Source: Myotis daubentonii | Lineage: Eukaryota; Chordata; Mammalia; Chiroptera; Vespertilionidae | Direction: 5' to 3' | Assembly (NCBI RefSeq): GCF_963259705.1 | Contig: NC_081849.1 | Coordinates: 51,680,093 to 51,744,092 of the forward strand | Length of the DNA: 64,000 bases | Shown: piece by piece, positions 36,236-47,169 of the stretch | How positions within the stretch are numbered: the first letter of the stretch is position 1 | Layout: every line of letters starts with the position of its first letter | Notes under the pieces: generated by a model | The model's database searches: none | Seen by the model: only the letters and a program-made list of their open reading frames with translations | Told to the model about the DNA's origin: nothing | Translations under genes and position numbers: made by a program

Positions 36236-37174
36236 TGGGAGCTGGATAACCTGAGGTGAGTTTGGAGTTCAGGAAGAACCCTGTAGGTGACAGTGCCAGA
36301 TTTGAATGGAAACAGCTTGCTTTAACAATGAGGTCATATTTCTAATGTTGTCTATACTGGTCAGATTACACTGCCTCATTGTTTACAATCGATGGCTCTG
36401 AGTTTATACCCCAGGACCATTCAGATGTCTTTGCCAGGGTACCTGCCCTTTCTTTTTGCACCCTTTTTGATCTTGGCTTCTAGAATTTCTTTGACTGGTT
36501 TACATCTTATCTCTGCAACTGACCTTCTGTTTCCTTTGGAAACGCTTCCTTCCCCGATATACCTGCTATCCCATCTTAGCAGTGATCCTATTTGTACTGG
36601 AGCTGTTACTGCCTGCTACTGAGGACAGGTCCTTGCTCTAATTTTTACCATCGTTAATTTTTTTTAAAGGATACGTCAAGTCAGATGTTGTTTTGGCTTC
36701 TCACACTTAAATTATTGAAGTGCTATTTCTGGTCATCCCTTTCCAAATCCAACAAATTCACAGCTTTCCACTGATGCCAGTGAGGACAGCATCTCACTGA
36801 TCAAAAGGCCTGAACTCCTTCCACCCTCACTCTATCTCGTCTCTAACCTTTTCATCTACTGGTCCCTTTTCTTGCAGTGGCCAAATTCTTGCTCTGGTCT
36901 TGAGCCTTTCTCTCAAAATATTACTTTTGTTTCTTGTATAATACTCCAGAGCTGAAGGATATTAATAGTATTTATTAAATCATACCATTGTCTCAGAAAC
37001 TACCAGTGACTCAAAAAAACTTCTAATTTAGATTAAATTTTTATTTTTGATACTTTCTTATTTAAAAATCATACAATAAAGAAATTAGTTATATTAAGAA
37101 AAATTTAATATTTATAGCTTAATAAGCCCTAAAAGTTGCCTTTTAAAATTGAGAATCAGTTCAGTTGTTGAATT
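36234..37174. other. Unique or unassigned sequence, source of a copied 54-bp segment
   Basis: No gene recognised. Bases 36720-36773 recur exactly inside the SINE at 37294-37612. Confidence 0.55.
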
Positions 37175-37277
37175 ATCTTTTATTGAATAGCAATCATTTC
37201 TTGAGTTTCATCTCTGTGTCAGGGATTGAGCTAAGCCTGCACTGAGGATTATGACTGAGGCATGGTCATTGGCCTTA
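37175..37277 (-). repeat. L2 LINE 3' fragment
   Basis: Reverse L2-like: ttattgaatagcaatcattt, ctgtgtcagggattgagcta and tggtcattggccttaaaaag. Confidence 0.5.
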
Positions 37278-37293
37278 AAAAGTTCACATTCTT

Positions 37294-37336
37294 TTTTTAA
37301 AAAAAATTTTAAAAAAATATTTTTTATTGTGTGTGT

Positions 37337-37378
<42 letters not shown>

Positions 37379-37612
37379 GAGAGGAAGGGAGAGGGATAGA
37401 GAGTTAGAAACATCGATGAGAGAGAAACATCAACCAGCTGCCTCCTGCACACTCCCTACTGGGTATGTGCTATTTCTGGTCATCCCTTTCCAAATCCAAC
37501 AAATTCACAGCTTTCCACTGCAACCAAGGTACATGCCCTTGACCGGAATCAAACCTGGGACCCTTGAGTTCGCAGGCCGACACTCTATCCATTGAGCCAA
37601 ACTGGTTAGGGC
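37294..37612 (-). mobile_element. VES SINE with an expanded T run and a 54-bp templated insertion
   Basis: Minus-strand VES SINE with 16-bp flanks, aaaagttcacattctt at 37278-37293 and aaatgttgacattctt at 37613-37628 (two mismatches). Near the tail the normal short T run is expanded to 38 T (37338-37375) after a GT run. In the body, the usual ggggatgtgcccgcaacc becomes gggtatgtgc, then foreign DNA, then caacc. The foreign DNA (37467-37520) is an exact copy of 36720-36773. Confidence 0.95.
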
Positions 37613-37689
37613 AAATGTTGACATTCTTGTTAAGGATGATAATTTTGGTGGAGTGACAGAGAAATCATTCATGTTTTAATAAATATTTA

Positions 37690-37990
37690 TTTAGCTTTGG
37701 CCTTGTGGTAAGGTCTTGGGATACAGTGCTAAGCAAGACACGTATGACCACTACCCACATGGTTTTCAGTCAGCTGGGGAGACAGACCATTAAACATTCA
37801 ATAGCATCAGAAATCAAGAGGTGCTATGTACTCAGGGGCACTTATCCTAAGAGATGAGTGAGCAGGACCTGTTGGGAGAGGGAAGTTGAGTTGATGTTGG
37901 GGGAGAGCACCACAGAGCACAGGGTACTTGTTGGACCGAAAGGAGGTTGATGTGAACCAACTGTAGATTCAGTTGGAGAAGCATGAGTGT
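37690..37990 (-). repeat. L2 LINE fragment
   Basis: Reverse L2: cttgggatacagtgctaagc, gctggggagacagaccatta and aagaggtgctatgtactcag. Confidence 0.6.
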
Positions 37991-38096
37991 GACTGTTAAG
38001 TGGGAAACGTGCTGAAAGGTAGAGGGAAACCTATTTAGCAAACACAACCTATCTGAAGATTTAGAAATAAAATGCCCTACTCAAAATCCTATATAA

Positions 38097-38412
38097 TAAA
38101 AGCCTAATATGCTAAGTGTCCGACCATTCGTTTGGCCAGTCACTACAACATGCACTGACCACCAGGGGGGCAGACGCTCCAACTGGTAGGCTAGCTTGCT
38201 GCTGGGGTCCAGCCCATCGGACTGGGCGAGACGAGCCCTCCCACGGTCTCTCCCTGGCCCTAATTGTGCACTGGTGGAGTCCCTTTTCCTGGCCTGTGCC
38301 CTCTGGCAATCCAGGACCCCTCGGGGATGTCAGAGAGCCGGTTTCGACCTGATTGCCACAAGCCAGGCAGAGGGACTCCACTGGTGCATGAATCCATGCA
38401 CCAGGCCTCTAG
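38097..38412 (+). mobile_element. HeliBat-type Helitron
   Basis: Starts tcctatataataaaagcc and ends gcaccaggcctctag, between A (38096) and T (38413). It is 316 bp. Open frames of 78-120 codons across it have no Helitron protein motif and are incidental. Confidence 0.95.
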
Positions 38413-39474
38413 TTTTAGAAATAATTATCATCCCCTCATTTAGTATCTTTGGGATATTTTCCAGAATACTTCTTAAATTCTTAACTAAGAAAGTAGTATG
38501 TGTGTATAATACATGTGTTTTTTATATATATATTACACAGATATTACGTATAAAATGAGTAGAACAGTTCGTTACAAATTATTTTAATAGTAGTAATAAT
38601 TTTAAACAGAATTAACCTTCTGGTCATTTGTTTGGGAGAGATTCATGTTAGAATCCAACTATGGCAGTTAGAACCCCAAAATAACACTTTTCTCATTTTA
38701 AAACAATTATGATTGTGCCAGGACATCAAATTATACTAGAGTCACCTTGCAATGAGTAGCAAAATTTACTTGTTCTTGTTTTTTTCTTTTTCTTCCAGGG
38801 TACATATGTAGTTCAATTCCATCAATTTTTAAAATATTCTTGACTACAAGTCATTGCTTATTGCAGACAAACCCAATGACATACTATTTTTACTTCTATC
38901 TGCAGGCCAACAATTTATATTAGGAAGTAAAACTTTTAATGTTTAACATTGAAGTTCACCTGATGAATAAGTTGATATTGCCTCAGGTGTCAAACTTCGT
39001 GGGGAATAAAACAGGTCCTCATGCAGTTTAGAAAGAGTGCACCAGCTGCGAGTCCAGAAAACACTTGCTGTTACTCACATAATAAAAGAACCTCCAACGC
39101 ATTATAATTTACACATTCATAACCACTTCTTGTTGAATTTATTCTTCTAAATGGTGCAGGTGCTGCTTGGGTTTAAAACATACGACCCTCTTTAGGCAAC
39201 CTGCAAGAACTCGGAGGTGCTTAACTTTCCCCTGTATCGTGAGCTGGTTAGTGTTGAGGACAAGCTCGGCACTTCAGTTGAAGCTCAAAGGTGTGATTGT
39301 TTGAAAACCTACCTAATATTCCTTTTTTTTTCTTTCATCATTTAAATGTAGATGTAATTTCCTACAGGTGTGTAATTGATCATTTACTTAAGGTTTGGAC
39401 AGTTCATGTATTGTTCCATCATATTATACATTTACTCAAACACACTATATGCTCTTGCCATGTTCTGTCACGTG
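38413..39474. other. Unique sequence
   Basis: About 1 kb without a recognisable gene or repeat. Confidence 0.5.
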
Positions 39475-39580
39475 TCTAGATGTTGGTGATACATACACTG
39501 GTGAACACAACAAAAGTCCCTGTCCCCATGGAAACTCAGGGTCCCTTGGAATTTATATTCTGGTGGATTCTATACGGTTT
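39475..39580 (-). repeat. L2 LINE fragment
   Basis: Reverse L2-like: ggtgatacatacactggtga, a caacaaaagtccctgtcccc block and ccttggaatttatattctgg. Confidence 0.6.
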
Positions 39581-39860
39581 CTTGCCTACTCTGCTTTCAC
39601 GGAACCTCTGGTCTGGTGAGATCTAGGCAAATGTTTCAAGTTCTGTCTTTTAAAATTCTTTGGCCTTAAAAAGATGGCATGAGTTTATCGCCTCAGAGAT
39701 GGCTGTTACTATTACTGTGAACATTCCAGGAAATTAAGCTCTTAATCAGAAGTGTAGGATTGAACAGTTTGCATTGCTAAACGAAGCACCCTTATTTTAG
39801 GTTTCAGCTCTGAAGTATTAGTGTCTGAAATTATTTCATTAATAAAGCAGCATTTTCATA

Positions 39861-40098
39861 TCTATAATAATAAAAGGGTAATATGCTCATTAGACTGGAC
39901 GTTTTCCGGACGTCCTTCCTGACGAAGCTGGGGCCGGAGGGAAGCCAGCCCGGGTCCCAGGTGCCTGCTGGCGGCCGGAGGAGGGAAGCAGCCCAGGTCC
40001 CGGGTGCTGGAGGGAAGCCGGTGCTGGCAGCGGGGGGTGGGGAGGGGGTGCAAAAAAGGCCCTACCCTTGCACAAATTTTCGTGCACCGGGCCTCTAG
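39861..40098 (+). mobile_element. HeliBat-type Helitron
   Basis: Starts tctataataataaaagg and ends gcaccgggcctctag, between A (39860) and T (40099). It is 238 bp and GC-rich inside. Its left interior (ggacgtccttcctgacgaag) resembles one arm of the palindromic element at 5845-6038. Confidence 0.95.
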
Positions 40099-40204
40099 TA
40101 TAATGTAATAGGAGGGTAAACAATTTCCCAGGAATCAGCAGCAGCTAATATAGATTCTGCAATAAAGTGCTCAGATCATAAAAACAATAAACCCCACACA
40201 CAAC

Positions 40205-40400
40205 AGTAACAGTTTATCCTTAGGTGCCAAGTCCTGTTTTAAGAGTTTTACATGTATTCACTAGTCCAATCCTCAAAATAGTTCTTTGAGGTAGATACTA
40301 TTATTATACCTCTGTTTTACATAGGAAGAAGATCAGACTAAGTAAGTTGCCTAAGGTTACAAAAAAAATAGAGTCTGGCTCTCAGCTTCTACGTTCTACT
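40205..40400 (-). repeat. MIR SINE
   Basis: Reverse MIR: gccaagtcctgttttaagag, gttctttgaggtagatacta and taagttgcctaaggttac. Confidence 0.85.
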
Positions 40401-40959
40401 CCCTCTCTACTTAAATATACGCTTTCTTATTTCCCTTCTTGCTTTTTTGTGTTGTAGTCATTTGCGTTCTCTCAGATATGTAAATATTAATTTGTTTAAC
40501 ACACATACTGTATTCTGAATATGCAAGTGAATATACTGGCTTTTGTTTTACAGTATTTCTCCTCTTCATATCTATCCTATCTTAGTAAAACACTTTTTTT
40601 TTTTCATTTTAAGTCTAACATATAGCAACCTGGAAACTAATTTGTTTTGGATCTTAGTTGTGTTTTGCTTGCTTATTTGTTGATTAGTATTTTTGTTTGT
40701 TTCTTTATACCTAGTTCCCTGCAGATTTATCAAATATAAAAATGAAAATTCAGTAAAACTCATTGCAGACAAAATTTTGTTTTTCTGACCCTCCGGGAAA
40801 CAATGGAAACAGAAAAGCAGCTTTCCCTTCCCCATCATTTAAATGTAGATGTCGCACCCGTTTGCCAACCTCACATTTGCAGCGGGATTTCCTCATTTTT
40901 CACTGCAGTATTTCGCTTGCTTTTCCTCTTTTGGGCTTCTTGCTGGAGCAAGTCTTTCT
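40401..40959. other. Unique sequence
   Basis: No gene or repeat recognised. Confidence 0.5.
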
Positions 40960-41235
40960 GCCATTCTGACTCCACACCAGGTTCTCTCACAGGTGTGTGC
41001 TGTTTGCTTCCTGGTCCACCCTCCTGTCCTGCCCTGACCTTTCTGCTCACCCTCCAAGGTCAGCTGATGGCTCTTCTCTGACAACCTGTGCTCCCCGCTC
41101 GGTGTTTTTATCAAACTCATTGAGGACAACTTAGTATGTCTGTTTTTCCTTGTTTCTTTCAAGACTAAGTCCATAGCACCTAAAACAGTACCGGGTGCAT
41201 ATTGGGTGTTTCATACTTGTTGAATGAATGCATAT
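40960..41235 (+). repeat. L2 LINE 3' end
   Basis: A cctgccctgacctttctgct block, a ccatagcacctaaaacagta block and the end catacttgttgaatgaatgc, as expected for an L2 3' terminus. Confidence 0.65.
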
Positions 41236-41284
41236 AGCATTCTAGCACTTAAGTATATTGTATTTAATAATTTTATACATGTTT

Positions 41285-41390
41285 TTCTCCTTCCCCAGAT
41301 GGTAAGCTTCTCATTTTATTCACTTTATATTTTCCCCAGTGTCTATAGCATATTAGGTGGTTGGTAAATGTTCACTGAATTAATGGATGA
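41285..41390 (+). repeat. L2 LINE 3' end, second copy
   Basis: ccccagatggtaagcttctc, cccagtgtctatagcatatt and aatgttcactgaattaatgg. Confidence 0.55.
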
Positions 41391-41404
41391 GTGACTCCTT
41401 AGTT

Positions 41405-41626
41405 CAGTGGTTCTCAACCTTGGCTGCACATTAGAATCACCTGGGAATCTTTTTACAATCCTGATTTCTGGGCCTCATCCTCTGGAAATTCTGTTTCTTT
41501 GTTACTAATGTTGTGGTCTCACCCCATAACAAAGAAACAGAATTTCCGGAGGATGAGGCCCAGAAATCAGGATTTTAAAAAGATTCCCAGGTGATTCTAA
41601 TGTGCAGCCAAGGTTGAGAACCACTG
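41405..41626. mobile_element. hAT (Charlie-like) palindromic MITE
   Basis: Terminal inverted repeats of 100 bp each (41405-41504 and 41527-41626), beginning cagtggttctcaacc, around a 22-bp spacer. The arms differ at only two positions. It is flanked by 8-bp target duplications, ccttagtt (41397-41404) and ccttagta (41627-41634), the hAT length. No transposase. The end resembles the MER5-type Charlie MITEs of mammals, but I cannot fix the subfamily by eye. Confidence 0.92.
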
Positions 41627-41634
41627 CCTTAGTA

Positions 41635-42166
41635 CCTTCACATCTCTGTGGTACTGGCTGGAGCTCATTAAAAGGAGGCAAGAATGGGTAGTGACTAAAA
41701 GGACCAGTGCCTTGTGAATTTCTGAACTCTGAACCAAGAAAGGAGGAGCAGAAACACCAAGACCAGATGTCCCCTTTCATTCATCTGCCCAGAAGTTTAG
41801 TTTTGGAACATCTGTAATTTACATATCTGCATTCCAGTCAGAATGAGTCCCAGATAATGTACTCATTTTTTTTCTGGGTTGCATTGTAAGGGAAATAGTT
41901 CTAGAGGTAGAAACCCTCGGTGAAAACTCCGTGAATTTCCTTCTGTCAATTAGGAAGATTTAAGTGGCATTAACTTCGACAGAAAGCTCAAAAAGGAAAC
42001 CCGTAAGTGCTCTCCAATGTCCTTTTTTTTTTTTTTTTTTGAAGATGTAGAGAACTTTCTTGAATTTCAAGTTTTAGAGTGAATTAGTTATGGAACCAAG
42101 GACTACAGGAATGATATATAAGTTCATTATACATGGTGGGGGTGAAGATATCCACGCTCCCTTCTC
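41635..42166. other. Unique sequence
   Basis: An 18-base T run lies near 42024. No gene or repeat assigned. Confidence 0.5.
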
Positions 42167-42170
42167 TTAA

Positions 42171-42316
42171 CACGTTAAGCACCATCTCAGTCACCGGTGA
42201 CTGACACCATACTTTCCGTTTGGACCTTGTCAGTCTCCGGCCGCCAGCATATGGGTGAAGTCGGATATCGTGGGCTAAACGGAAAGGAAGACAAAACAGG
42301 CTTGGCGCTTAATGTG
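42171..42316. mobile_element. piggyBac-like MITE
   Basis: 146 bp with inverted ends (cacgttaagcacca at the left, ggcgcttaatgtg at the right) flanked on both sides by TTAA (42167-42170 and 42317-42320), the piggyBac target. Inside, tcaccggtga is a perfect 10-bp palindrome, and tttccgttt/aaacggaaa form an internal inverted pair. No transposase. Confidence 0.8.
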
Positions 42317-42727
42317 TTAACATGCCTTAGAGAGCCTGCCAAACCCACAGGATGGGTTTTTCCTACAGATCCTATGATCCCAGACAAGTTTGAGAGGCAT
42401 CAAGGAGTAGAATTGACCAGATTTTGACATGAATGGACATGCACTTTGAGAGGGAGAAATCCTTGATGACTTCCATGAATTGAGAGACAGACAGGAAGAG
42501 GAGCAAGTGTAATGGAGAAGTTAAAAAGATCCCTTTCGGAGGCTGTGTGGTGAACTGCTCTCGGGGCATCAGTTGGAGGAGTGGGGCGAGCAGTGGAAGT
42601 GTGGGAAGTGTGGTCTATAGCTCGAGAAAATGTCCTTTAGCAATAATCTTGTATTCAAAGACATGTTGGTCTGTCTTGAGTTATCGTTTTGGATAAGATG
42701 CCCTAGAGGTGGAGTGGGAAGTGAATA

Positions 42728-42910
42728 CAGGCATAGATATGGGATATATGGAGGGATTGCTTCCAGACCCCCATAACTAAGTGAGCGTAGAGATAAAGCA
42801 AGTCATCTTGTTCAAGGTGGAGGGTGTGTTGCCTTTGATTTGTAAAGAAAAGAAAAGGCAACACCTGTGAAACACAATAAAGTGAAGGCAATAAAAGGAG
42901 GTATGCCTTG
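42728..42910. mobile_element. Tigger-derived (pogo) non-autonomous element
   Basis: The left end (caggcatagatatgggatat, then cttccagacccccataacta and ataaagcaagtca) and right end (cacaataaagtgaaggcaat, then aggtatgcctt) match worn Tigger1-type termini. A TA dinucleotide precedes the left end. The transposase interior is gone. Confidence 0.75.
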
Positions 42911-43358
42911 TCACCTAGGTGAGTGAGTGAGGAGCTAGAATAAGAGAAACCTGTGAAGGAGATTGAGCACAAATGGCCAGAGAGAAAGGTACGTTTGTGT
43001 GTGATTTTTGTCAAATTATTATTTTTTTAGTTCCTTGAAAAGAAAAATAATTGTATGACCAGCTTCTAGCAGAACCTGACAAAACTGTGTAGACCCAGTA
43101 ACTATCTAAGGCATGCTGTTATTGGCGGGGCTCAGTGAAAACTGTGTCCTCACTTGGTGAGAACTTCCTTTGCCTGAAATTAAATATTGTTAAGGTTTCT
43201 GGACAGAATGGGTTTTATGGGTTTGTAGACCAGATAGCTTGGAGAGGTAAAGTACCCGTAGGAGACATTTGAAAAGGCTGGTGACCGCCATGGTTGGGGG
43301 TGCAGTCATTGGGGCGGCCACGGCTATGTTCAATAGAGACCTGTGTGTCGCTCTAGGG

Positions 43359-43563
43359 CAGGGGTCCTCAAACTTTTTAAACAGGGGGCTAGTTCACTGT
43401 CCCTCAGACTGTTGGAGGGCCGGACTATTGTTTAAAAAAAAAACTATGAACAAATTCCTATGCACATTGCACGTATCTTATTTTGAAGTAAAAAAACAAA
43501 ACGGGAACAAATACAATATTTGTATTTGCATGTGGCCCGCGGGCCGTAGTTTGAGGACCCCTG
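43359..43563 (+). mobile_element. hAT MITE (caggggtcctcaaac type)
   Basis: 205 bp with inverted ends caggggtcctcaaac and gtttgaggacccctg, flanked by 8-bp duplications, ctctaggg (43351-43358) and ctcgaggg (43564-43571), with one mismatch. The interior is AT-rich (aagtaaaaaaacaaaacggg, tttgtatttgcatgtggccc). It resembles OposCharlie-like hAT MITEs as I remember them. The 156-codon open frame at 43269-43739 simply reads through it. Confidence 0.9.
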
Positions 43564-43571
43564 CTCGAGGG

Positions 43572-46284
43572 GGTATTGATTGCCATCTTATATTTGAGAG
43601 GAATCACCGGGGGCTTCATGCCAACAGTTTTGCCACCAAAGTGGAGGTTCACGTATCTGAACATGTTTTGTTTTTATCTCCAAGTTGTTTGATCCCATTT
43701 AAGTTCCACCGAAACCTTCTGGGCATGAGTCAGAATTGAAAGCTGTTCTAAACTAGAGTATATCCTTACGTTTCCACAAAAAAATCTTCTTGGAGGCAGG
43801 GGTAGAAATTTACAGCAGTCAATTCATCCAAAGCCACTAACGACTTACCGTGGCCTCGCATTCACCGTGGCCCACGGAGGGTGTCCCACGGAGGGTGTCC
43901 GTGAGCGTGGGGAGGAGGTGGTCAGAGTGTTAGCAGCTGTGCAGGAAGGCCCATCGGAGGTGTGCAAAGAAAGGCAAAAAACTCCCATTTGGAGATTATT
44001 TGTATCCCATCTTGAACAAACAGCCGTCTATTTTTGCCACGTTTCCAATGTGCATGCGATGTTAGTTCAGAGCTCTGTGTCTGTAACACGTAAATTCTAC
44101 ATTTATATAAACAGAGGGGAGGGATGGGAAACATTTTGTAACTGATAAGTGTTTGTTTGATTGAGAACACACTTGGGAGACCTCAACTTTAAACCATAGA
44201 CAACCGTTTGAGGGAGTGAGTCCATGGGGAACGTTTAGAAGTTTCTTAACACAATTCTATCAGCAATTTTAGCTTTTACCGGAGTCCAAGTGTTTGAGTT
44301 GCAAATGCAGATGTGGGACTAGCCCTTAATTCCACAGTATGGATCCTAACTGAGCTTTAAAGCTCCAGCTCAAGCCATTTGTTGCCGTTTTTGCGAACGC
44401 CGCAGCTTTCTCATGAACCCACCTCATGCCTGCCTCTCCACACACGGTCTGCTCTTTACAGCATCCTTTAGTCACAGGCCGTTTGAGCTGTTAAATAGTA
44501 TCTCGCTCTGAAAGGTAGGCTGATGGCGTTTCTATCTCCTGGTACATCTGGTAAGTTAATGCATACAGTCTGTGCGAGTATCCTGCAGGGACCTGTTTTT
44601 ACATGCATACGGGGACGTCTATGTAGAAATCAAAGGCCATGAATCAGAAGAACACAACTCTTGTTTCTAGTGCACTGGAGGCTTAAAAAAAATTGGCTTT
44701 CAAAAATTGAAAGTAGTGTGGTTTGTTTTTATTGTGGAACCGATCAGGAGGGACAATTTACAGTCCGCGCCATTCTTCACAGCTGAATGGCGTGGAGGTG
44801 CCTGCCTCGTGAAACGGAGCAGCTGCGCCCGTTTTCTCTGCGCTCACAAAAACGCCCGCTTTTTCATCAAGAACTTTGGATGGTGGGGTACAGTCTGTTT
44901 TCATGATGGAAGTGGTCAGTTGTGCCTTACCAGACAGCTGTAGTGTAATTAAGAAAAACTGTGTGAAAGTGGATTAAATATAACAGAAGCCCTTAAAAGG
45001 GGAGGGGGTACCTTAAATTTAGCTTCTTTTCTTTAAATGTTGAAAAGCAGACATATCACTGTAATTCTGGTCTACAAGATTGTGCTATTGCAGAATATAA
45101 TTTAGCTCCAGGAAATGGAAATGCTGTACTACAGAATAGCTGTTTGCTTTCATAACAAATGCAAACTAAAAAGTATGGGTTTTAGAATGATTTAGCTTGT
45201 GAGAGATCTGCTTTCAAAATAAGGAATTGCACCGTTATATTTATGTTAATGTCAGTGCATTTAAAAAATTGGTGATCTACTTTGGTAGAAAAAAAATTTT
45301 TGAGCCTGCTTTTTTAGACCCACTTTGTATATAATTTGCAGCATTAGAAGAATTATCTGCTTTTTAAGACCAGAAACTATAAGAGGTGATAATTAGTTTT
45401 TTTTTCTGATAAAGTTTTAAATGAATTAGTGAAATAATAATGAGATAATCTGGCGAAGTGTTGATTTGTTATAGTTAAATGTGGAACATTAGGCTGTCAA
45501 TTGGCTTTGAAAAGCATACACTTATTTTATGCAGCTGACTTTGCAATAAGAATAGAAGTCCCTTCATTTGCATTACAGTCTACAGTAGCAAAATAACTGT
45601 TACAAGGTCAAAGGGAGCTGAATTTTTTTTTTTTAAAAAAAAACACACGATTGTGTTCCCAAGTAACCAAGGTCTGTACCAGACACTCACCCGTTAGAAA
45701 CTTTTATACTGATTTCCCAAAACACTAAAAACCAAAATTTTCACCCTGGGCAAAATAAAGGTGCCAGGTTCTGTTTGCTTGAAGTTTATTATATATTGGT
45801 GATTTTCTAGGGGAGACTCTTAGGCGTGATTTCAGTTGGGGGACTTTGGAAATCTGGCTGAGGGAGGGGTTGGGCAGGGATACAGCTCTAGCTGTCTCCA
45901 GTCTTGCAGTCCTTACCCAGGGAATCCCAGGAGGAGGACTCTCCGTTGGGTGTTTTCCAGAACCCCAGCTCTCATTTCCCTCACCCTCTGGTGGCTGTTC
46001 TCTGATTCCTTATGTCTTTTCCTCACCAGAAACCCTAAGAAAACACCAAACTTCAGGCCTGAGTTTGTTCATGCCTGCAGCTTGAGCCTTAGTGATCTAC
46101 CTCCTTAGAGCAAAATTCGGTTTAGGAAGGAGGCAAGTGTGTGGTGGGTTGGAAAGGTAGCGTAGTCATTAAGGAACTATTGGGGGCAAGGTTTTAAGCT
46201 AAGAATGGAGACGAAGAACACTGAAGATAGAGAACAGCATGATGTAGTGAGGAAATTACTGGAAAAAATCCTAAGTACGAAATT
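43572..46284. other. Repeat-poor unique block, candidate conserved non-coding DNA
   Basis: About 2.7 kb without a recognisable transposon, the longest such block in the window. A tandem pair of ggagggtgtcc words lies near 43875. The section 44700-45650 is AT-rich and complex, with TAAT-rich words (gtaattaagaaaaactgtgt, gataattagttttttttt). The look is of regulatory DNA. I see no convincing exon in the short open frames. Confidence 0.4.
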
Positions 46285-46385
46285 AGAATCGAAAGATCTG
46301 GATTCACGTCCCAGCTAGCTGAGTATTTTGGGAAAGCAGTGTTCTCAGCTTCTGTTTCTTCATGTATAAAGTGCAATACCTGTTC
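46285..46385 (+). repeat. MIR SINE fragment
   Basis: gatctggattcacgtcccag, then cttctgtttcttcatgtata. Diverged MIR. Confidence 0.65.
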
Positions 46386-46399
46386 TACATACCAAACAG

Positions 46400-46495
46400 G
46401 TTGCGAGGAGGGAGGAAAGGAGAAGAAAGAAGAGAGAGGGAGAGAGAAAAAGAAAGGGAGAGGGAGAGGGGGAAAGAGGGAAAGGAGAGAGAGTT
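46400..46495. repeat. Purine-rich low-complexity tract
   Basis: A GA-rich run (gggagaggg and similar) of about 95 bases. The 93-codon open frame over it is a composition artefact. Confidence 0.85.
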
Positions 46496-47169
46496 GTCAT
46501 GCGGTGTCATTATGGAACTAACTACTCAACCCACTTGTGCCTTGCTTTTTGGAACCCTTGGCAGCCAAGGAAAGGGAATGAAGCAAATATTAAATTTTAT
46601 AAACATAAGTTCTTTCTCTATGAGTCCTCTCAGAGCTCCTTGATAATCATTATTTAATCTTTATTTGATCCCCTACCCACCACTTCCTCTGCCACACCAA
46701 TGCCAAACCCTTTCACCTGCACAAGCCCCACCAGCCCCAGGCCCTCCTTCCTAAATCTCAGTAGATCAATTCCTCCTCAGCTCTGCCAGGAAGGTTGAGC
46801 AAGGTCCTGAGCTTCCCTGGCCATCAGCTCTAGATTGCTCTGTTTTTATCCAATTTCCTCATCACTTTCTGTCTCCTCCATGCAAAACGTAAACTGTGGT
46901 CTGGACACAATCTTATCCTATCTCATCTCAAACCCTGCTTCATAATGTTTGCTTCCATTGGTCTCCATGAAGCATTCCATGCGGACTTGAACAGCTTTAA
47001 CTTGCCTTTATTTGCAACCATCTCCCTTTTTGGTTCCTGTATGTCAGTACATTCCTTGTTCTCTCCCAACTCTGACATGATTGCTTTTCTCTTTGCTTCA
47101 GTCCCTAAGAACAGATGTTCCCCAGGATTCTTTACAAGGCTCACACAGTATACAAACATTAATTCAAGT
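46496..47169. other. Unassigned sequence, part possibly old L2
   Basis: Pyrimidine-rich, with an L2-like flavour near 46860-47130 that I could not confirm. No gene. The 133-codon minus-strand open frame at 46923-47324 overlaps an L1 piece and has no domain. Confidence 0.4.

Noticed and set aside
43269..43739. 156-codon open frame
   Set aside because: It reads straight through a hAT MITE with both inverted ends, so it cannot be a conserved protein.
46400..46495. Purine-rich open frame encoding a charged E/R/K-rich peptide
   Set aside because: Low-complexity GA tract; the peptide is a composition artefact.
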